Numbered from the stretch's first letter, positions 25,565 through 33,881 are shown. The stretch: DNA of 64,000 nucleotides from an uncultured Eubacteriales bacterium (GCA_934456435.1 CAKSHH010000004.1:62001-126000); one strand, 5' to 3'. The notes: a model not told the origin generated them from the letters alone. A program made the numbers and translations.

Positions 25565-26386
25565 ATGAAACAAATTACAGCAACAATTATTGTGATTGCG
25601 CTGATCTTTCTGTGCGGTTGCACGGGCGAAAAAAGCGAGAGCAACACTACCAAAGCGACAACATCCGAACCGCTTATAACAACAGAAATCCCGACTACCA
25701 CGGAACAGGTTATTCCCTACACGATTTCAGATATAGAACAAGACGAAACTTTTTTCTATGCCAATGAAATAACTGCTGACCCTGCCGACCCGTACTCGGC
25801 TTTTATAAAGAAAAGCTGTGAGGAAAAAGTTAAGGTGTGGCAGGAGGTAGCAAACGAGGACGGAAATACCACAAGAAACTTTTATTACCATATAACCACA
25901 CAACCTGACTTTTATTACTTCCTTTATGATATAGACGGAGACGGGACAAAAGAACTGTTGCTCGGAAGTTATTATCCTATCGGCTACCGAGACGAAAATC
26001 CGACTCCGTATGTAGAGATAATAATTACAAGTGTTTGCTCAATAAAAAACGGGGAGGTTGTAAAACAATCAAATGCGTTTTGTGACCCCGGTTTTGTGTG
26101 GGATCGAACTCTTTGGACAAACGGATTGATTTCTACAACTTATAAACGGCAAGAGGATCCGAGTTTTCAATTTGTTGAATTTAAAAACGGTGAATTGAAA
26201 GCGAAAGTACAGGTATTTTCACATTATTTCTATGATGAACCGCATTATTACTCTGCAATATATAATGAAAACGGTCAGGATACGAAGATTTCCAAAGAAG
26301 AACGAGACCGAATTTATAATGAGTGCTGCGGCAACGCGAAACAGGTAGGAATCGACTGGAAGCGTATTGACGAATACGGAACATAA
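25565..26386 (+). CDS. Lipoprotein paralogue 4 of tandem array
   Basis: A 273-residue lipoprotein with lipobox FLCGC (C19) and a Thr-rich linker like that of paralogue 3 in its signal region. From about residue 115 (after DIDGDGTKELLLGSYY) it is nearly identical to paralogue 1 to within 15 residues of the end, where it takes the VGIDWKRIDEYGT ending of paralogue 3. It is thus a clear mosaic of neighbours. GGGAGAGG precedes the ATG. Function unknown. Confidence 0.85.
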   Translation: MKQITATIIVIALIFLCGCTGEKSESNTTKATTSEPLITTEIPTTTEQVIPYTISDIEQDETFFYANEITADPADPYSAFIKKSCEEKVKVWQEVANEDGNTTRNFYYHITTQPDFYYFLYDIDGDGTKELLLGSYYPIGYRDENPTPYVEIIITSVCSIKNGEVVKQSNAFCDPGFVWDRTLWTNGLISTTYKRQEDPSFQFVEFKNGELKAKVQVFSHYFYDEPHYYSAIYNENGQDTKISKEERDRIYNECCGNAKQVGIDWKRIDEYGT

Positions 26387-26395
26387 GAGAAACAG

Positions 26396-26426
26396 CAGTC
26401 GGTGTAAATTCTTTTTGCACCGACTG
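26396..26426 (+). repeat. Intergenic hairpin copy 4 of the lipoprotein array
   Basis: Fourth copy of the hairpin (CAGTCGGTGTAAA with TTTGCACCGACTG), between paralogues 4 and 5. The array's last gene is not followed by a copy but by an ordinary terminator. Confidence 0.9.
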
Positions 26427-26453
26427 ACGGAATACGAAAAGGGAGGAAATAAT

Positions 26454-27266
26454 ATGAAAAAAATTACAGCGCTGATTCTCGTTTTTGTTCTTGTTTTTCT
26501 GTGCGGATGCACAACAAAAAAAGCGAATGAAAGCGATACCACGACAGTTACAGAGAGTCAAAGCGCAATTCTCAAAACTGTACCGACAGAACCGATAACA
26601 ACAGTTGTGCTGTCGGACGAAGAAACCGACGAGACGCTGTTCTATCCGAAAGAGATAAAAGTTGATCCCTCCGATCCGTATTCATCTTTTATTAAAAAAC
26701 TATGTGAACAATATGCTAAAGAATGGGAGGATTATTCCAAAAACTGCGGAAGAACACCAAATAGCTTTTATCATTTTTCAATAGTCTGTCCAGATTTTTA
26801 TTACTATTTTTATGATCTTGACGGAGACGGAACCAAAGAGCTTCTGCTTGGCGGATACGGCAGAATCGGTGAATACACAGAGGATTATAATCCTCCTGTG
26901 AAAATTGTAATAACCTATGTTTGCACGATAAAGAACGGTGAAGTGGTTGTTCTCGACAACCGGAATTCATGGAAATACTATGATTTTATATGGGATCGTT
27001 TTCTTTTGTCAAACGGGAGAGTTGTTACACTTTGGGGATATAAGGATACTCCGAGTTATTATATAATTGATTACGAGAATGGCAAACTTGTCCGTAAATG
27101 TTATGTTTTTAAGGAGGACAGCGGTTTTTATAAAGTTACGGACGATGATACTTTTGAAACACAAAAAATATCTATGTCCGAGTATGAAAGCATTTACAAC
27201 GACCTTTGCGGCAACGCGAAACAGGTAGAAATCGACTGGAAGCGTATTGACGAATACGGCACCTAA
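26454..27266 (+). CDS. Lipoprotein paralogue 5 of tandem array
   Basis: A 270-residue lipoprotein. I placed the start at 26454 (GGGAGG 7-8 bp upstream); the frame is open further upstream across the hairpin but that part is not conserved. Lipobox FLCGC with C19, Thr-rich linker almost identical to paralogue 1, centre identical to paralogue 2 with the DLDGDGTKELLLGGYG loop, and the common ending VEIDWKRIDEYGT. Last gene of the array. Function unknown. Confidence 0.85.
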   Translation: MKKITALILVFVLVFLCGCTTKKANESDTTTVTESQSAILKTVPTEPITTVVLSDEETDETLFYPKEIKVDPSDPYSSFIKKLCEQYAKEWEDYSKNCGRTPNSFYHFSIVCPDFYYYFYDLDGDGTKELLLGGYGRIGEYTEDYNPPVKIVITYVCTIKNGEVVVLDNRNSWKYYDFIWDRFLLSNGRVVTLWGYKDTPSYYIIDYENGKLVRKCYVFKEDSGFYKVTDDDTFETQKISMSEYESIYNDLCGNAKQVEIDWKRIDEYGT

Positions 27267-27294
27267 AATTATTTAATGCTTTAAAACAAAACTA

Positions 27295-27330
27295 TGCCCG
27301 AAGACATTTAAGTCTTCGGGCATAAATTAT
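27295..27330. terminator. Terminator between lipoprotein array and ileS
   Basis: A perfect 11-bp stem (TGCCCGAAGAC 27295-27305 with 27312-27322) with A/T-rich flanks on both sides. It lies between convergent genes and can serve both. Confidence 0.82.
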
Positions 27331-27356
27331 CGGTTATTCACGAAAAGCAGGGATTT

Positions 27357-30300
27357 TTATTTGCTGACTTTGACGCCGAAGGTTGCCTTTTCGCCGTTGA
27401 TGTTCCACTCGGCGGTGTGTCCGTCTACCGAACCGACAACGAGGTCGTCGGCAACAACTGCGGTGAAGATGTCCGCCTTGTTGCGTGAGATGATGTCGGC
27501 AATCTTGTCGTTGCCCTCAACGCTGATGATAATGTGATCGGTTACGTTGAAGTCTGCGTCCTTACGCATCGTCTGAATCTTGCTGATGATCTCGCGGACA
27601 AAGCCTTCTTCAATCAGTTCGGGCGTGAGCTCCGTGTCGATCGCAACGGTTACACCGAAATCGGAAACCGAGAACAGACCCGATTTCTGAACAGCCTCAA
27701 TGAGAAGATCGTCGGCTGTCAGCTCGATTGCGCCGATGCTGATGTTCAGCGTGATATGACCGTCTGCGTCAAGCTCTTTCTTCGCCTTTGAGCCGTCAAG
27801 CTCGGAAAGTGCGGTTCTGATCTCGCCGAGATTCTTGCCGTACTTGGGTCCGAGAGTCTTGAGCTGCGGCTTAAAGTTGTAGTCCGAAAGCTCGTCTGCC
27901 GCGTCAACAAAGATAACGTCCTTGATGTTCAGCTCGTCTTCGATGATGTCCTTATAGTAGCCGTCCAGCTTGATGTCTGCATTGACATACATCTTTGCAA
28001 GCGGCTGACGGTTCTTGATGTTCGCACCGTTTCTTGCCGCACGTCCGAGACCGACAACGTTGAGAACCTCGTCCATATTCTTCTCAAGCTCAAGGTCAAT
28101 GTGGTTTTCATTGACTTCGGGGAATGAGCAGAGATGTACGCTTTCCTCGGCGTTCTTGTCAACGGAACGAACAAGATTCTGGTAAATGTCCTCAGCCATA
28201 AACGGAATCATCGGAGCAGACGCCTTTGCAACCGTTATAAGCGCGGTGTAAAGGGTGAGGTAAGCGTTGATCTTATCCTGCTCAAGTCCCTGCTTCCAGT
28301 AACGCTCACGGCAGCGGCGAACATACCAGTTGCTCATGTCGTCAACAAACTCCTGGAGAGCCTTGCAGGCTTCGGGGATTCTGTAATTTTCAAGGTTGCT
28401 GTCAACGCTCTTAACCATAGAGTTGAGCTTTGAAAGCAGCCATTTGTCCATAACGGAAAGCTTGCCGTAATCAAGCTCATACTTTGTCGGGTCGAATTTA
28501 TCAATCTCGGCATAGAGAACATAGAACGCGTAGGTGTTCCAAAGGGTGCCCATGAACTTGCGCTGACCCTCGATAACCGCCTTGCCGTGGAAACGGTTGG
28601 GAAGCCACGGAGCGGAGTTCGTGTAGAAGTACCAGCGGATAGCGTCTGCGCCGTAGGTCTTGAGCGCCTCAAACGGGTCAACCGCGTTGCCCTTGGACTT
28701 ACTCATCTTCTGACCGTTTTCGTCCTGAACGTGACCGAGAACGATAACGTTCTTGAACGGAGCCTTGTTGAAGATAAGGGTTGAAATTGCAAGAAGTGAA
28801 TAGAACCAGCCTCTCGTCTGGTCAACAGCCTCGGAGATGAAGTCTGCCGGGAACTGGCTCTCGAAAAGCTCCTTGTTCTCGAACGGATAGTGGTGCTGAG
28901 CGAAAGGCATTGAGCCTGAGTCAAACCAGCAGTCGATAACTTCGGGAACACGCTTCATCTGCTTGCCGCATTCGGGGCACTTGATTGTTACAGCGTCGAT
29001 GTACGGGCGGTGAAGCTCAATGTCGTCCGGGCAGTTGTCGGACATACTCTTGAGCTCTTCAATGCTGCCGATTGAATGTCTGTGACCGCATTCGCACTCC
29101 CAAATGTTGAGCGGAGTTCCCCAGTAGCGGTTACGGCTGATGCCCCAGTCCTGAACATTCTCAAGCCAGTCGCCGAAGCGGCCCTTACCGATGCTTTCGG
29201 GAATCCAGTTGATTGTATTGTTGTTTCTGATAAGGTCGTCTCTGACCGCAGTCATCTTGATAAACCAAGACTCTCTTGCATAGTAGATGAGCGGAGTGTC
29301 GCAGCGCCAGCAGAACGGATAATCGTGTTCAAACTTCGGCGCGCTGAAGAGGAGACCTCTTTCTTCAAGGTTCTGAAGAACCGGAACGTCTGCGTCCTTG
29401 ACAAAAAGTCCTGCAAACGGAGTTTCTTCTGTCATGTTGCCCTTGCCGTCAACGAACTGAACGAACGGAAGATCGTAGTTTCTGCCGATTCTGGAATCGT
29501 CCTCACCGAATGCCGGCGCAATGTGAACGATACCGGTACCGTCGGACATTGTAACGTAGTTGTCAACCGTAACGAAGTGAGCCTTTTTGTGCTGCTGCTC
29601 GGCTTTCTTGCCTGCGCACTCAAAGAGCGGCTCATATTCCTTGTATTCAAGATCCTTGCCGACGAACTTTTCGAGAATTTCGTAAGCCGGCTTTCCGTCC
29701 TCGGCGAGAGGCGAAAGAACCTTGTCCATGAGTGCAACGGCGATGTAATAAACGTTGCCGTCAATGCACTTAACCTTTGCATATTCCTCGGTCGGATTTA
29801 CGCAGAGCGCAACGTTCGAGGGAAGAGTCCACGGAGTTGTCGTCCATGCGAGGAAGTAAGCGTCCTCACCCTTAACCTTGAAGCGTGCGATCGCGGAACG
29901 CTCCTTGACCGACTTGTAGCCCTGTGCAACCTCGTGCGACGAAAGCGGAGTTCCGCAGCGAGGGCAGTAGGGAACGATTTTGAAGCCTTTGTAGATGAGG
30001 CCTTTTTCGTAAATTTTCTTGAGAGCCCACCACTCGGACTCAATGTACGGGTTGTGGTATGTTACATAAGGATTGTCCATGTCCGCCCAGAAGCCGACGG
30101 TGAATGAGAAATCCTCCCACATTCCCTTGTACTTCCAAACGCTTTCCTTACATTTCTCGATGAAAGGCTCAAGGCCGTACTGTTCGATCTGCTCCTTGCC
30201 GTCAAGGCCGAGAAGCTTCTCTACCTCAAGCTCAACCGGAAGACCGTGGGTGTCCCAGCCCGCCTTACGCGGCACCTGGTAGCCCTTCATCGTGCGGTAA

Positions 30301-30503
30301 CGGGGAATCAAGTCCTTGATGACACGGGTCAAAACGTGACCGATGTGCGGCTTGCCGTTAGCTGTCGGCGGACCGTCATAGAAAACGTAGGACGGACCTT
30401 TCTTTTCACAGGTCTTTTCAAAGATCTTGTTTTCCTTCCAGAACTCCTCGACCGCTTTCTCTCGGTCAACAAAGTTCAGGTTTGCAGAAACTTTCTTATA
30501 CAT
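27357..30503 (-). CDS. ileS: Isoleucine-tRNA ligase
   Basis: Class I aminoacyl-tRNA synthetase of 1048 residues that charges tRNA-Ile. The HIGH motif is H53-I-G-H56 in GKPHIGHVL and the KMSKS loop is residues 599-603. The editing (CP1) domain carries the LAWTTTPWTLPSN motif. The length and lack of a C-terminal zinc-binding cysteine set suggest the eukaryote-like clade 2 form (IleS2), a clade known to include mupirocin-insensitive enzymes; this is inferred by eye. AGGAG precedes the ATG. Expression is controlled by the T-box leader upstream. Confidence 0.97.
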   Translation of the reverse strand: MYKKVSANLNFVDREKAVEEFWKENKIFEKTCEKKGPSYVFYDGPPTANGKPHIGHVLTRVIKDLIPRYRTMKGYQVPRKAGWDTHGLPVELEVEKLLGLDGKEQIEQYGLEPFIEKCKESVWKYKGMWEDFSFTVGFWADMDNPYVTYHNPYIESEWWALKKIYEKGLIYKGFKIVPYCPRCGTPLSSHEVAQGYKSVKERSAIARFKVKGEDAYFLAWTTTPWTLPSNVALCVNPTEEYAKVKCIDGNVYYIAVALMDKVLSPLAEDGKPAYEILEKFVGKDLEYKEYEPLFECAGKKAEQQHKKAHFVTVDNYVTMSDGTGIVHIAPAFGEDDSRIGRNYDLPFVQFVDGKGNMTEETPFAGLFVKDADVPVLQNLEERGLLFSAPKFEHDYPFCWRCDTPLIYYARESWFIKMTAVRDDLIRNNNTINWIPESIGKGRFGDWLENVQDWGISRNRYWGTPLNIWECECGHRHSIGSIEELKSMSDNCPDDIELHRPYIDAVTIKCPECGKQMKRVPEVIDCWFDSGSMPFAQHHYPFENKELFESQFPADFISEAVDQTRGWFYSLLAISTLIFNKAPFKNVIVLGHVQDENGQKMSKSKGNAVDPFEALKTYGADAIRWYFYTNSAPWLPNRFHGKAVIEGQRKFMGTLWNTYAFYVLYAEIDKFDPTKYELDYGKLSVMDKWLLSKLNSMVKSVDSNLENYRIPEACKALQEFVDDMSNWYVRRCRERYWKQGLEQDKINAYLTLYTALITVAKASAPMIPFMAEDIYQNLVRSVDKNAEESVHLCSFPEVNENHIDLELEKNMDEVLNVVGLGRAARNGANIKNRQPLAKMYVNADIKLDGYYKDIIEDELNIKDVIFVDAADELSDYNFKPQLKTLGPKYGKNLGEIRTALSELDGSKAKKELDADGHITLNISIGAIELTADDLLIEAVQKSGLFSVSDFGVTVAIDTELTPELIEEGFVREIISKIQTMRKDADFNVTDHIIISVEGNDKIADIISRNKADIFTAVVADDLVVGSVDGHTAEWNINGEKATFGVKVSK

Positions 30504-30544
30504 TATATAATAGCTCCTTTTTGTGTGATAGGATAATGCTCAAA

Positions 30545-30785
30545 ATAAAAATCCCGTCCCGTGTGAAACAGGACGAGATCAACTCGCAACCACCTATTCA
30601 ACATACTTATTATATGTGTTCCCTTTAACGGAGGACGCCCGTCAAGACTTACTCGGTTCAGTCCGCAGCTCGAAAGTGATGTTCACCGCAATGTACCTCA
30701 CACCGGGCTCGCACCCTCCCCGGCTCGCTTTGGCTTCGCATAGCGGCTACTGTCTTTGTCACAGCCTTTACTATATCGCTAATAA
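30545..30785 (-). ncRNA. T-box riboswitch leader of ileS
   Basis: The leader carries a specifier-loop candidate AUC (Ile codon, 30680-30678 on the minus strand) in the context GAACATCAC. It has the conserved T-box sequence AGGTGGTTG (30595-30587), whose UGGU would pair with the ACCA end of uncharged tRNA-Ile, and a terminator hairpin (about 30577-30553) followed by a T-run. The antiterminator and terminator stems overlap at CTCGTCCTG. Uncharged tRNA-Ile should therefore allow read-through into ileS. Confidence 0.92.
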
Positions 30786-30812
30786 GATATCACAAAACCA
30801 AATTTGTGTCAA
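30784..30812 (-). promoter_or_regulatory. Sigma-A promoter of the ileS T-box transcript
   Basis: On the minus strand TTGACA (30812-30807) and TATCTT (30789-30784) are 17 bp apart, immediately before the T-box leader. Confidence 0.78.
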
Positions 30813-30998
30813 GGAATATTTTGTTTCATTTCGGATTTATTATATATATAATGTAATAGGAGGCTGTCAATATCATTTATACAATGCGTCCTTTTTGTTA
30901 AAAACGGCATCAAGATTGTATTTTGCACAACTTTGACCACAATATTTAGTGATATTTTCAAAAATAGATAAAATTTTTCTTTAAATGTAAAAAAATAC

Positions 30999-31027
30999 TT
31001 GCAAAATGCCGAGCCACAGATTATAAT
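30999..31027 (+). promoter_or_regulatory. Strong sigma-A promoter of the 595-residue secreted protein
   Basis: TTGCAA (30999-31004) and TATAAT (31022-31027) are 17 bp apart. The predicted start of transcription (about 31034) coincides with the first base of the folded leader. Confidence 0.82.
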
Positions 31028-31033
31028 TCATAG

Positions 31034-31135
31034 TGAGGGGAGTATTAACCAGGGTTGTTGCCTTCGGGCAGCTCAACTTTAAAGCGGTACTAACGTTATA
31101 CCACTTTTCAGCCGTGGGGGAATGCTTGCACCTCA
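31034..31135 (+). ncRNA. Candidate structured 5' leader, class not recognised
   Basis: A closing helix forms from TGAGG (31034-31038) with CCTCA (31131-31135) and AGTATT (31041-31046) with AATGCT (31121-31126). Inside are two hairpins: GTTG/CAAC plus TGCC-TTCG-GGCA (31054-31077), and GGTA/TACC (31086-31102). The helix starts at the predicted +1 and ends 8 bp before AAAGGAGG. It could be a riboswitch or an mRNA 5' stabiliser; I could not match it to TPP, c-di-GMP, c-di-AMP, Mn, lysine or purine consensus sequences. Confidence 0.55.
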
Positions 31136-31156
31136 AATTTTAAAGGAGGAATTGAT

Positions 31157-32944
31157 ATGAGCACTAAAATCATTTCAATCATCGTTTCCATTGTAATGCT
31201 TGTTATGACCAGCATTTTCCCCGGATTCGTATGGCCGGGCACAAAGACGGTTGAAACAGGCGCATTCCTGGAGCAGGTTGATGAAGCGTTCGGTTATCAG
31301 AAGGCTGACACTAAAGACACAGTTCTCGGTGTAGAGCCCGGCGACGAGTATTATGACGCTGTTGCAACAGCGGCTAAATATGACGTTCTCGTTGACTATG
31401 AGACAATCGACGTTACAGCATCCGTTACTCCGGAATTTGTAGCAACAGTTCTTGTTAATGCTGCCGGTGTCCCTGTTGACGAGACAACGGTTATTATCGA
31501 GAACGCAACATCCATCGCTAACGTAGCAAAGGTTTCCGCTGCTGTTGAGAACGGCATCATCAAGCTTGACGCTAAAAACAAGCTTGGTCTTGGCGCAATG
31601 GCTGAGGACGACGTAAAGGCAGCTATCGAAAAGGCTGTTTCGCTTCGTGGCACATTCTCAGAGGACACTCAGAAGTTGGTTCTTGCTGACGGTGTTAAGA
31701 CGGTTTCCGACTACACTGTTGACGGCGACAGCATCATCGTTCCCGCAAGCTCAGATCTTGCAGTAGGTGACGTTTATGTTGTTGAGCAGTCTGACAAGAT
31801 CATGACAGGCGCTGCTTACAAGGCAGAGGCTATCGAAGTTGTTGACGGCCAGAAGGTTGTTACAAATTCTGATGTCGCTATCGAGGACGTAATCGAGAAG
31901 ATCGATTATGAGGGTACATCAGACGTTGACTTCGCAACAGCTATGATCGCTGACGGTAACGGCGAAGTTCTCTCTGACGGTTACCTTGATGCAAACGCAA
32001 TCTCTAAGGATGACATTATGAAGACTCTCAAGAAGCTTGCTAACGTTAGCTTCTCAGTAAAGGGCTTCAAGGTTAAGGCTAAGATCACAGATACAGGTCT
32101 CAACTTCTCCATCGCTAAGAGCGTTTGCAACGGAGTTACACTTTCAAAGTCTTATGAGCTCACCGACCTCACAGTCGATGCTAAGGCTGATATGAACATT
32201 GCAAAGCTTAACTTCAACGAAGTATACCTGAAGTTCAACTATGACCTCAAGGATACAACAACAATCTCAGGTTCTTATGCTAAGACATTCGGCGACGAAG
32301 TTGAGACTGTTGGCCAGAAGCTTTCAGGCGACAGCTTCTGGGCAAAGGCTGTAAACAAGTATGCCCTCAGCAAGCTTGATTCTTCATCTATCAAGCTCTT
32401 TACATTCACACTTCCTCTCGGCTCAACACCTCTCACCGTTACATTCGACGTTCTTCTTAACATTGATGTAAACGGCAGAATGGAAATCGTTGTTGTTTCT
32501 GAGGAAATGCACGGTGTAGAAATCATCAACAACAAGGTAAGCACAGTAAACGACACTAACGTTGTTGACCGTCAGGTTAACATCTATGGTCAGTTTGAGG
32601 TTCGCCTTGGTCTTGATGTTGCTCTCGGTCTCTATGGCTACGCTCTCGTAGACGTAGGAGTTGAGGGTGGTCTCGGAGCTTATGTTGAGGCACAGGTTAA
32701 GTATGTAGACGCTGACGGCAATGCTGTTATCAAGTCTTCACTCACAATTCCTGTTGACTACCTCAAGGAGCTCGCTGCAGGCGCAGATACAGAAGGTAAG
32801 ATCGACATCGACGGTCACGCTGACCTCTACGGAATCCTTAAGGTTTCTGTTGGTAACAACAGCGCAATCGGCAAGGTAGGTCTCAAGAAGACCTGGACGA
32901 TCTTCGACAAGAGCAATGCAACATTTGCTTCTTTCGACTTCTAA
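31157..32944 (+). CDS. Secreted, probably abundant protein of unknown function
   Basis: A 595-residue protein beginning with a hydrophobic signal-like segment (about 5-27, IISIIVSIVMLVMTSIFPGF). No cleavage site is obvious, so it may stay anchored. The rest is acidic, rich in Val, Asp, Ala and Lys, with alternating strand patterns and no recognised domain; a C-terminal region (about 480-595) has VYGQFEVRLGLDVALGLYGY-like amphipathic strands. Codon choice (GCT, GTT, AAG, CTC, GAC) resembles the ribosomal protein genes of this window, so high expression is likely. It has a strong promoter, folded leader and strong terminator. An S-layer-like or other surface role is only a guess. Confidence 0.75.
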   Translation: MSTKIISIIVSIVMLVMTSIFPGFVWPGTKTVETGAFLEQVDEAFGYQKADTKDTVLGVEPGDEYYDAVATAAKYDVLVDYETIDVTASVTPEFVATVLVNAAGVPVDETTVIIENATSIANVAKVSAAVENGIIKLDAKNKLGLGAMAEDDVKAAIEKAVSLRGTFSEDTQKLVLADGVKTVSDYTVDGDSIIVPASSDLAVGDVYVVEQSDKIMTGAAYKAEAIEVVDGQKVVTNSDVAIEDVIEKIDYEGTSDVDFATAMIADGNGEVLSDGYLDANAISKDDIMKTLKKLANVSFSVKGFKVKAKITDTGLNFSIAKSVCNGVTLSKSYELTDLTVDAKADMNIAKLNFNEVYLKFNYDLKDTTTISGSYAKTFGDEVETVGQKLSGDSFWAKAVNKYALSKLDSSSIKLFTFTLPLGSTPLTVTFDVLLNIDVNGRMEIVVVSEEMHGVEIINNKVSTVNDTNVVDRQVNIYGQFEVRLGLDVALGLYGYALVDVGVEGGLGAYVEAQVKYVDADGNAVIKSSLTIPVDYLKELAAGADTEGKIDIDGHADLYGILKVSVGNNSAIGKVGLKKTWTIFDKSNATFASFDF

Positions 32945-32962
32945 TCAACCTTATAAATAACG

Positions 32963-32994
32963 GACTTCCGGGAGAAATCCCGGAAGTCTTTTTT
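32963..32994 (+). terminator. Strong terminator of the secreted protein gene
   Basis: A perfect 11-bp GC-rich stem (32963-32973 with 32978-32988) with a GAAA tetraloop and a run of T residues. Confidence 0.93.
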
Positions 32995-32998
32995 GTAT

Positions 32999-33275
32999 AA
33001 AGGAATGATGTGGGCATCACACACTACGATTAAAGTTTTATCAAAATATATCGTAGGGCACGATGCCCACATCGTGCCGTGAGTTGATAATACCTTATTT
33101 CTTTATCCCCTCCGTCAAGATAGACTTTAGATATTAGATTGTAGATGTTAGATGCGGACAAATAAAAAGCAAAATCTACCGTAGCTAATATCTAAAATCT
33201 AACGTCTACCGTCTACAATCTATTTCGACGCCTCCCCTTGACCTCAATCAAGGGGAGGCTGAGGTTTGTGCAAGT
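32999..33275. repeat. Composite intergenic repeat, inverted copy of 17453-17743
   Basis: This segment is the reverse complement of the repeat near 17453-17743 with small differences. In order it holds the cacATCGTGCC palindromic module (33004-33083), the CCCCTCCGTCAAG link, the AT-rich block of TAGATATTAGATTGTAG variants, and the CTCCCCTTGACCTCAATCAAGGGGAG hairpin in interrupted form (about 33231-33260). Confidence 0.9.
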
Positions 33276-33780
33276 CGTTTAGATTTATATAATTTGCTTT
33301 GTTTTTGCTGACTTTCCTTGCCTCCATCTGATGAGGGAGGTGGCACGGCGAAGCCGTGACGGAGGGAGAGAAAATGCTTATTTATTACAGCCTTTAAGGA
33401 AAAGCTCTTATAAACGGTGTCTCTCGGACTACCCCTCAGTCGCTTACGCGACAGCTCCCCTGACAAGGTGAGCCTGTATAGTTTCTGCGAACTTAATGCC
33501 GCCCCTTTAGGGGAGGTGGCTTCGGCGATTTGCGCCGAAGCCGGAGGGGTTAAATTAAATTTCATAAAGATTTCAAGAAAGCCCCTCAGTCACGGACAAG
33601 CCGTGACAGCTCCCCTAAAGGGGCGCCGTGACGAAATTCCTGCTGACTTATCGGTGTTTTTTTATATTGTTGAATATCCGCTTTAACCCCTCAGTCGGCT
33701 GTACCAACAACGTCTCGCTGCAACTAAGTCACGGCCTTGCGTCTTGATCGAGGGGTTAAGTTAAAAATTTTTACGAGAAC
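33276..33780. repeat. Palindromic CCCCTCAGTC/GACTGAGGGG repeat cluster, no gene
   Basis: Several copies of the module CCCCTCAGTC-(variable hairpin)-GACAGCTCCCCT and of GCCCCTTTAGGGGAGGTGGC follow one another in alternating orientation (near 33433, 33500, 33585 and 33688). The frames that stay open here only reflect repeat sequence. With the previous repeat it fills the 890-bp gap before cdd. Confidence 0.85.
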
Positions 33781-33881
33781 AAAAATATACAGGAATACGG
33801 TCTGTACCTAACGCAATTTAAGTCAGACCGTATTCCTGCACTTTTATTTATCCTCAAAGAATATATTTTCTCAAAGAACTT

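Noticed and set aside
23759..26426. CRISPR-like regular spacing of identical hairpins
   Set aside because: The spacing is about 880 bp with a whole gene between copies; there are no short spacers and no cas genes.
29076..30107. Long plus-strand frame (343 codons) antisense to ileS
   Set aside because: It mirrors a strongly coding gene with complete aminoacyl-tRNA synthetase motifs, has no ribosome binding site and no recognisable protein features.
31034..31135. Manganese (yybP-ykoY) riboswitch suggested by GGGGAGTA near the leader start
   Set aside because: The remaining conserved parts of that class are absent and the downstream gene is not a transporter; kept only as an unclassified structured leader.
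33248..33565. Short open frames in the repeat regions (also near 33417, 17932 and 37980)
   Set aside because: They run through palindromic intergenic repeats, recur wherever the repeats occur and lack start signals; the apparent protein similarity is repeat sequence only.
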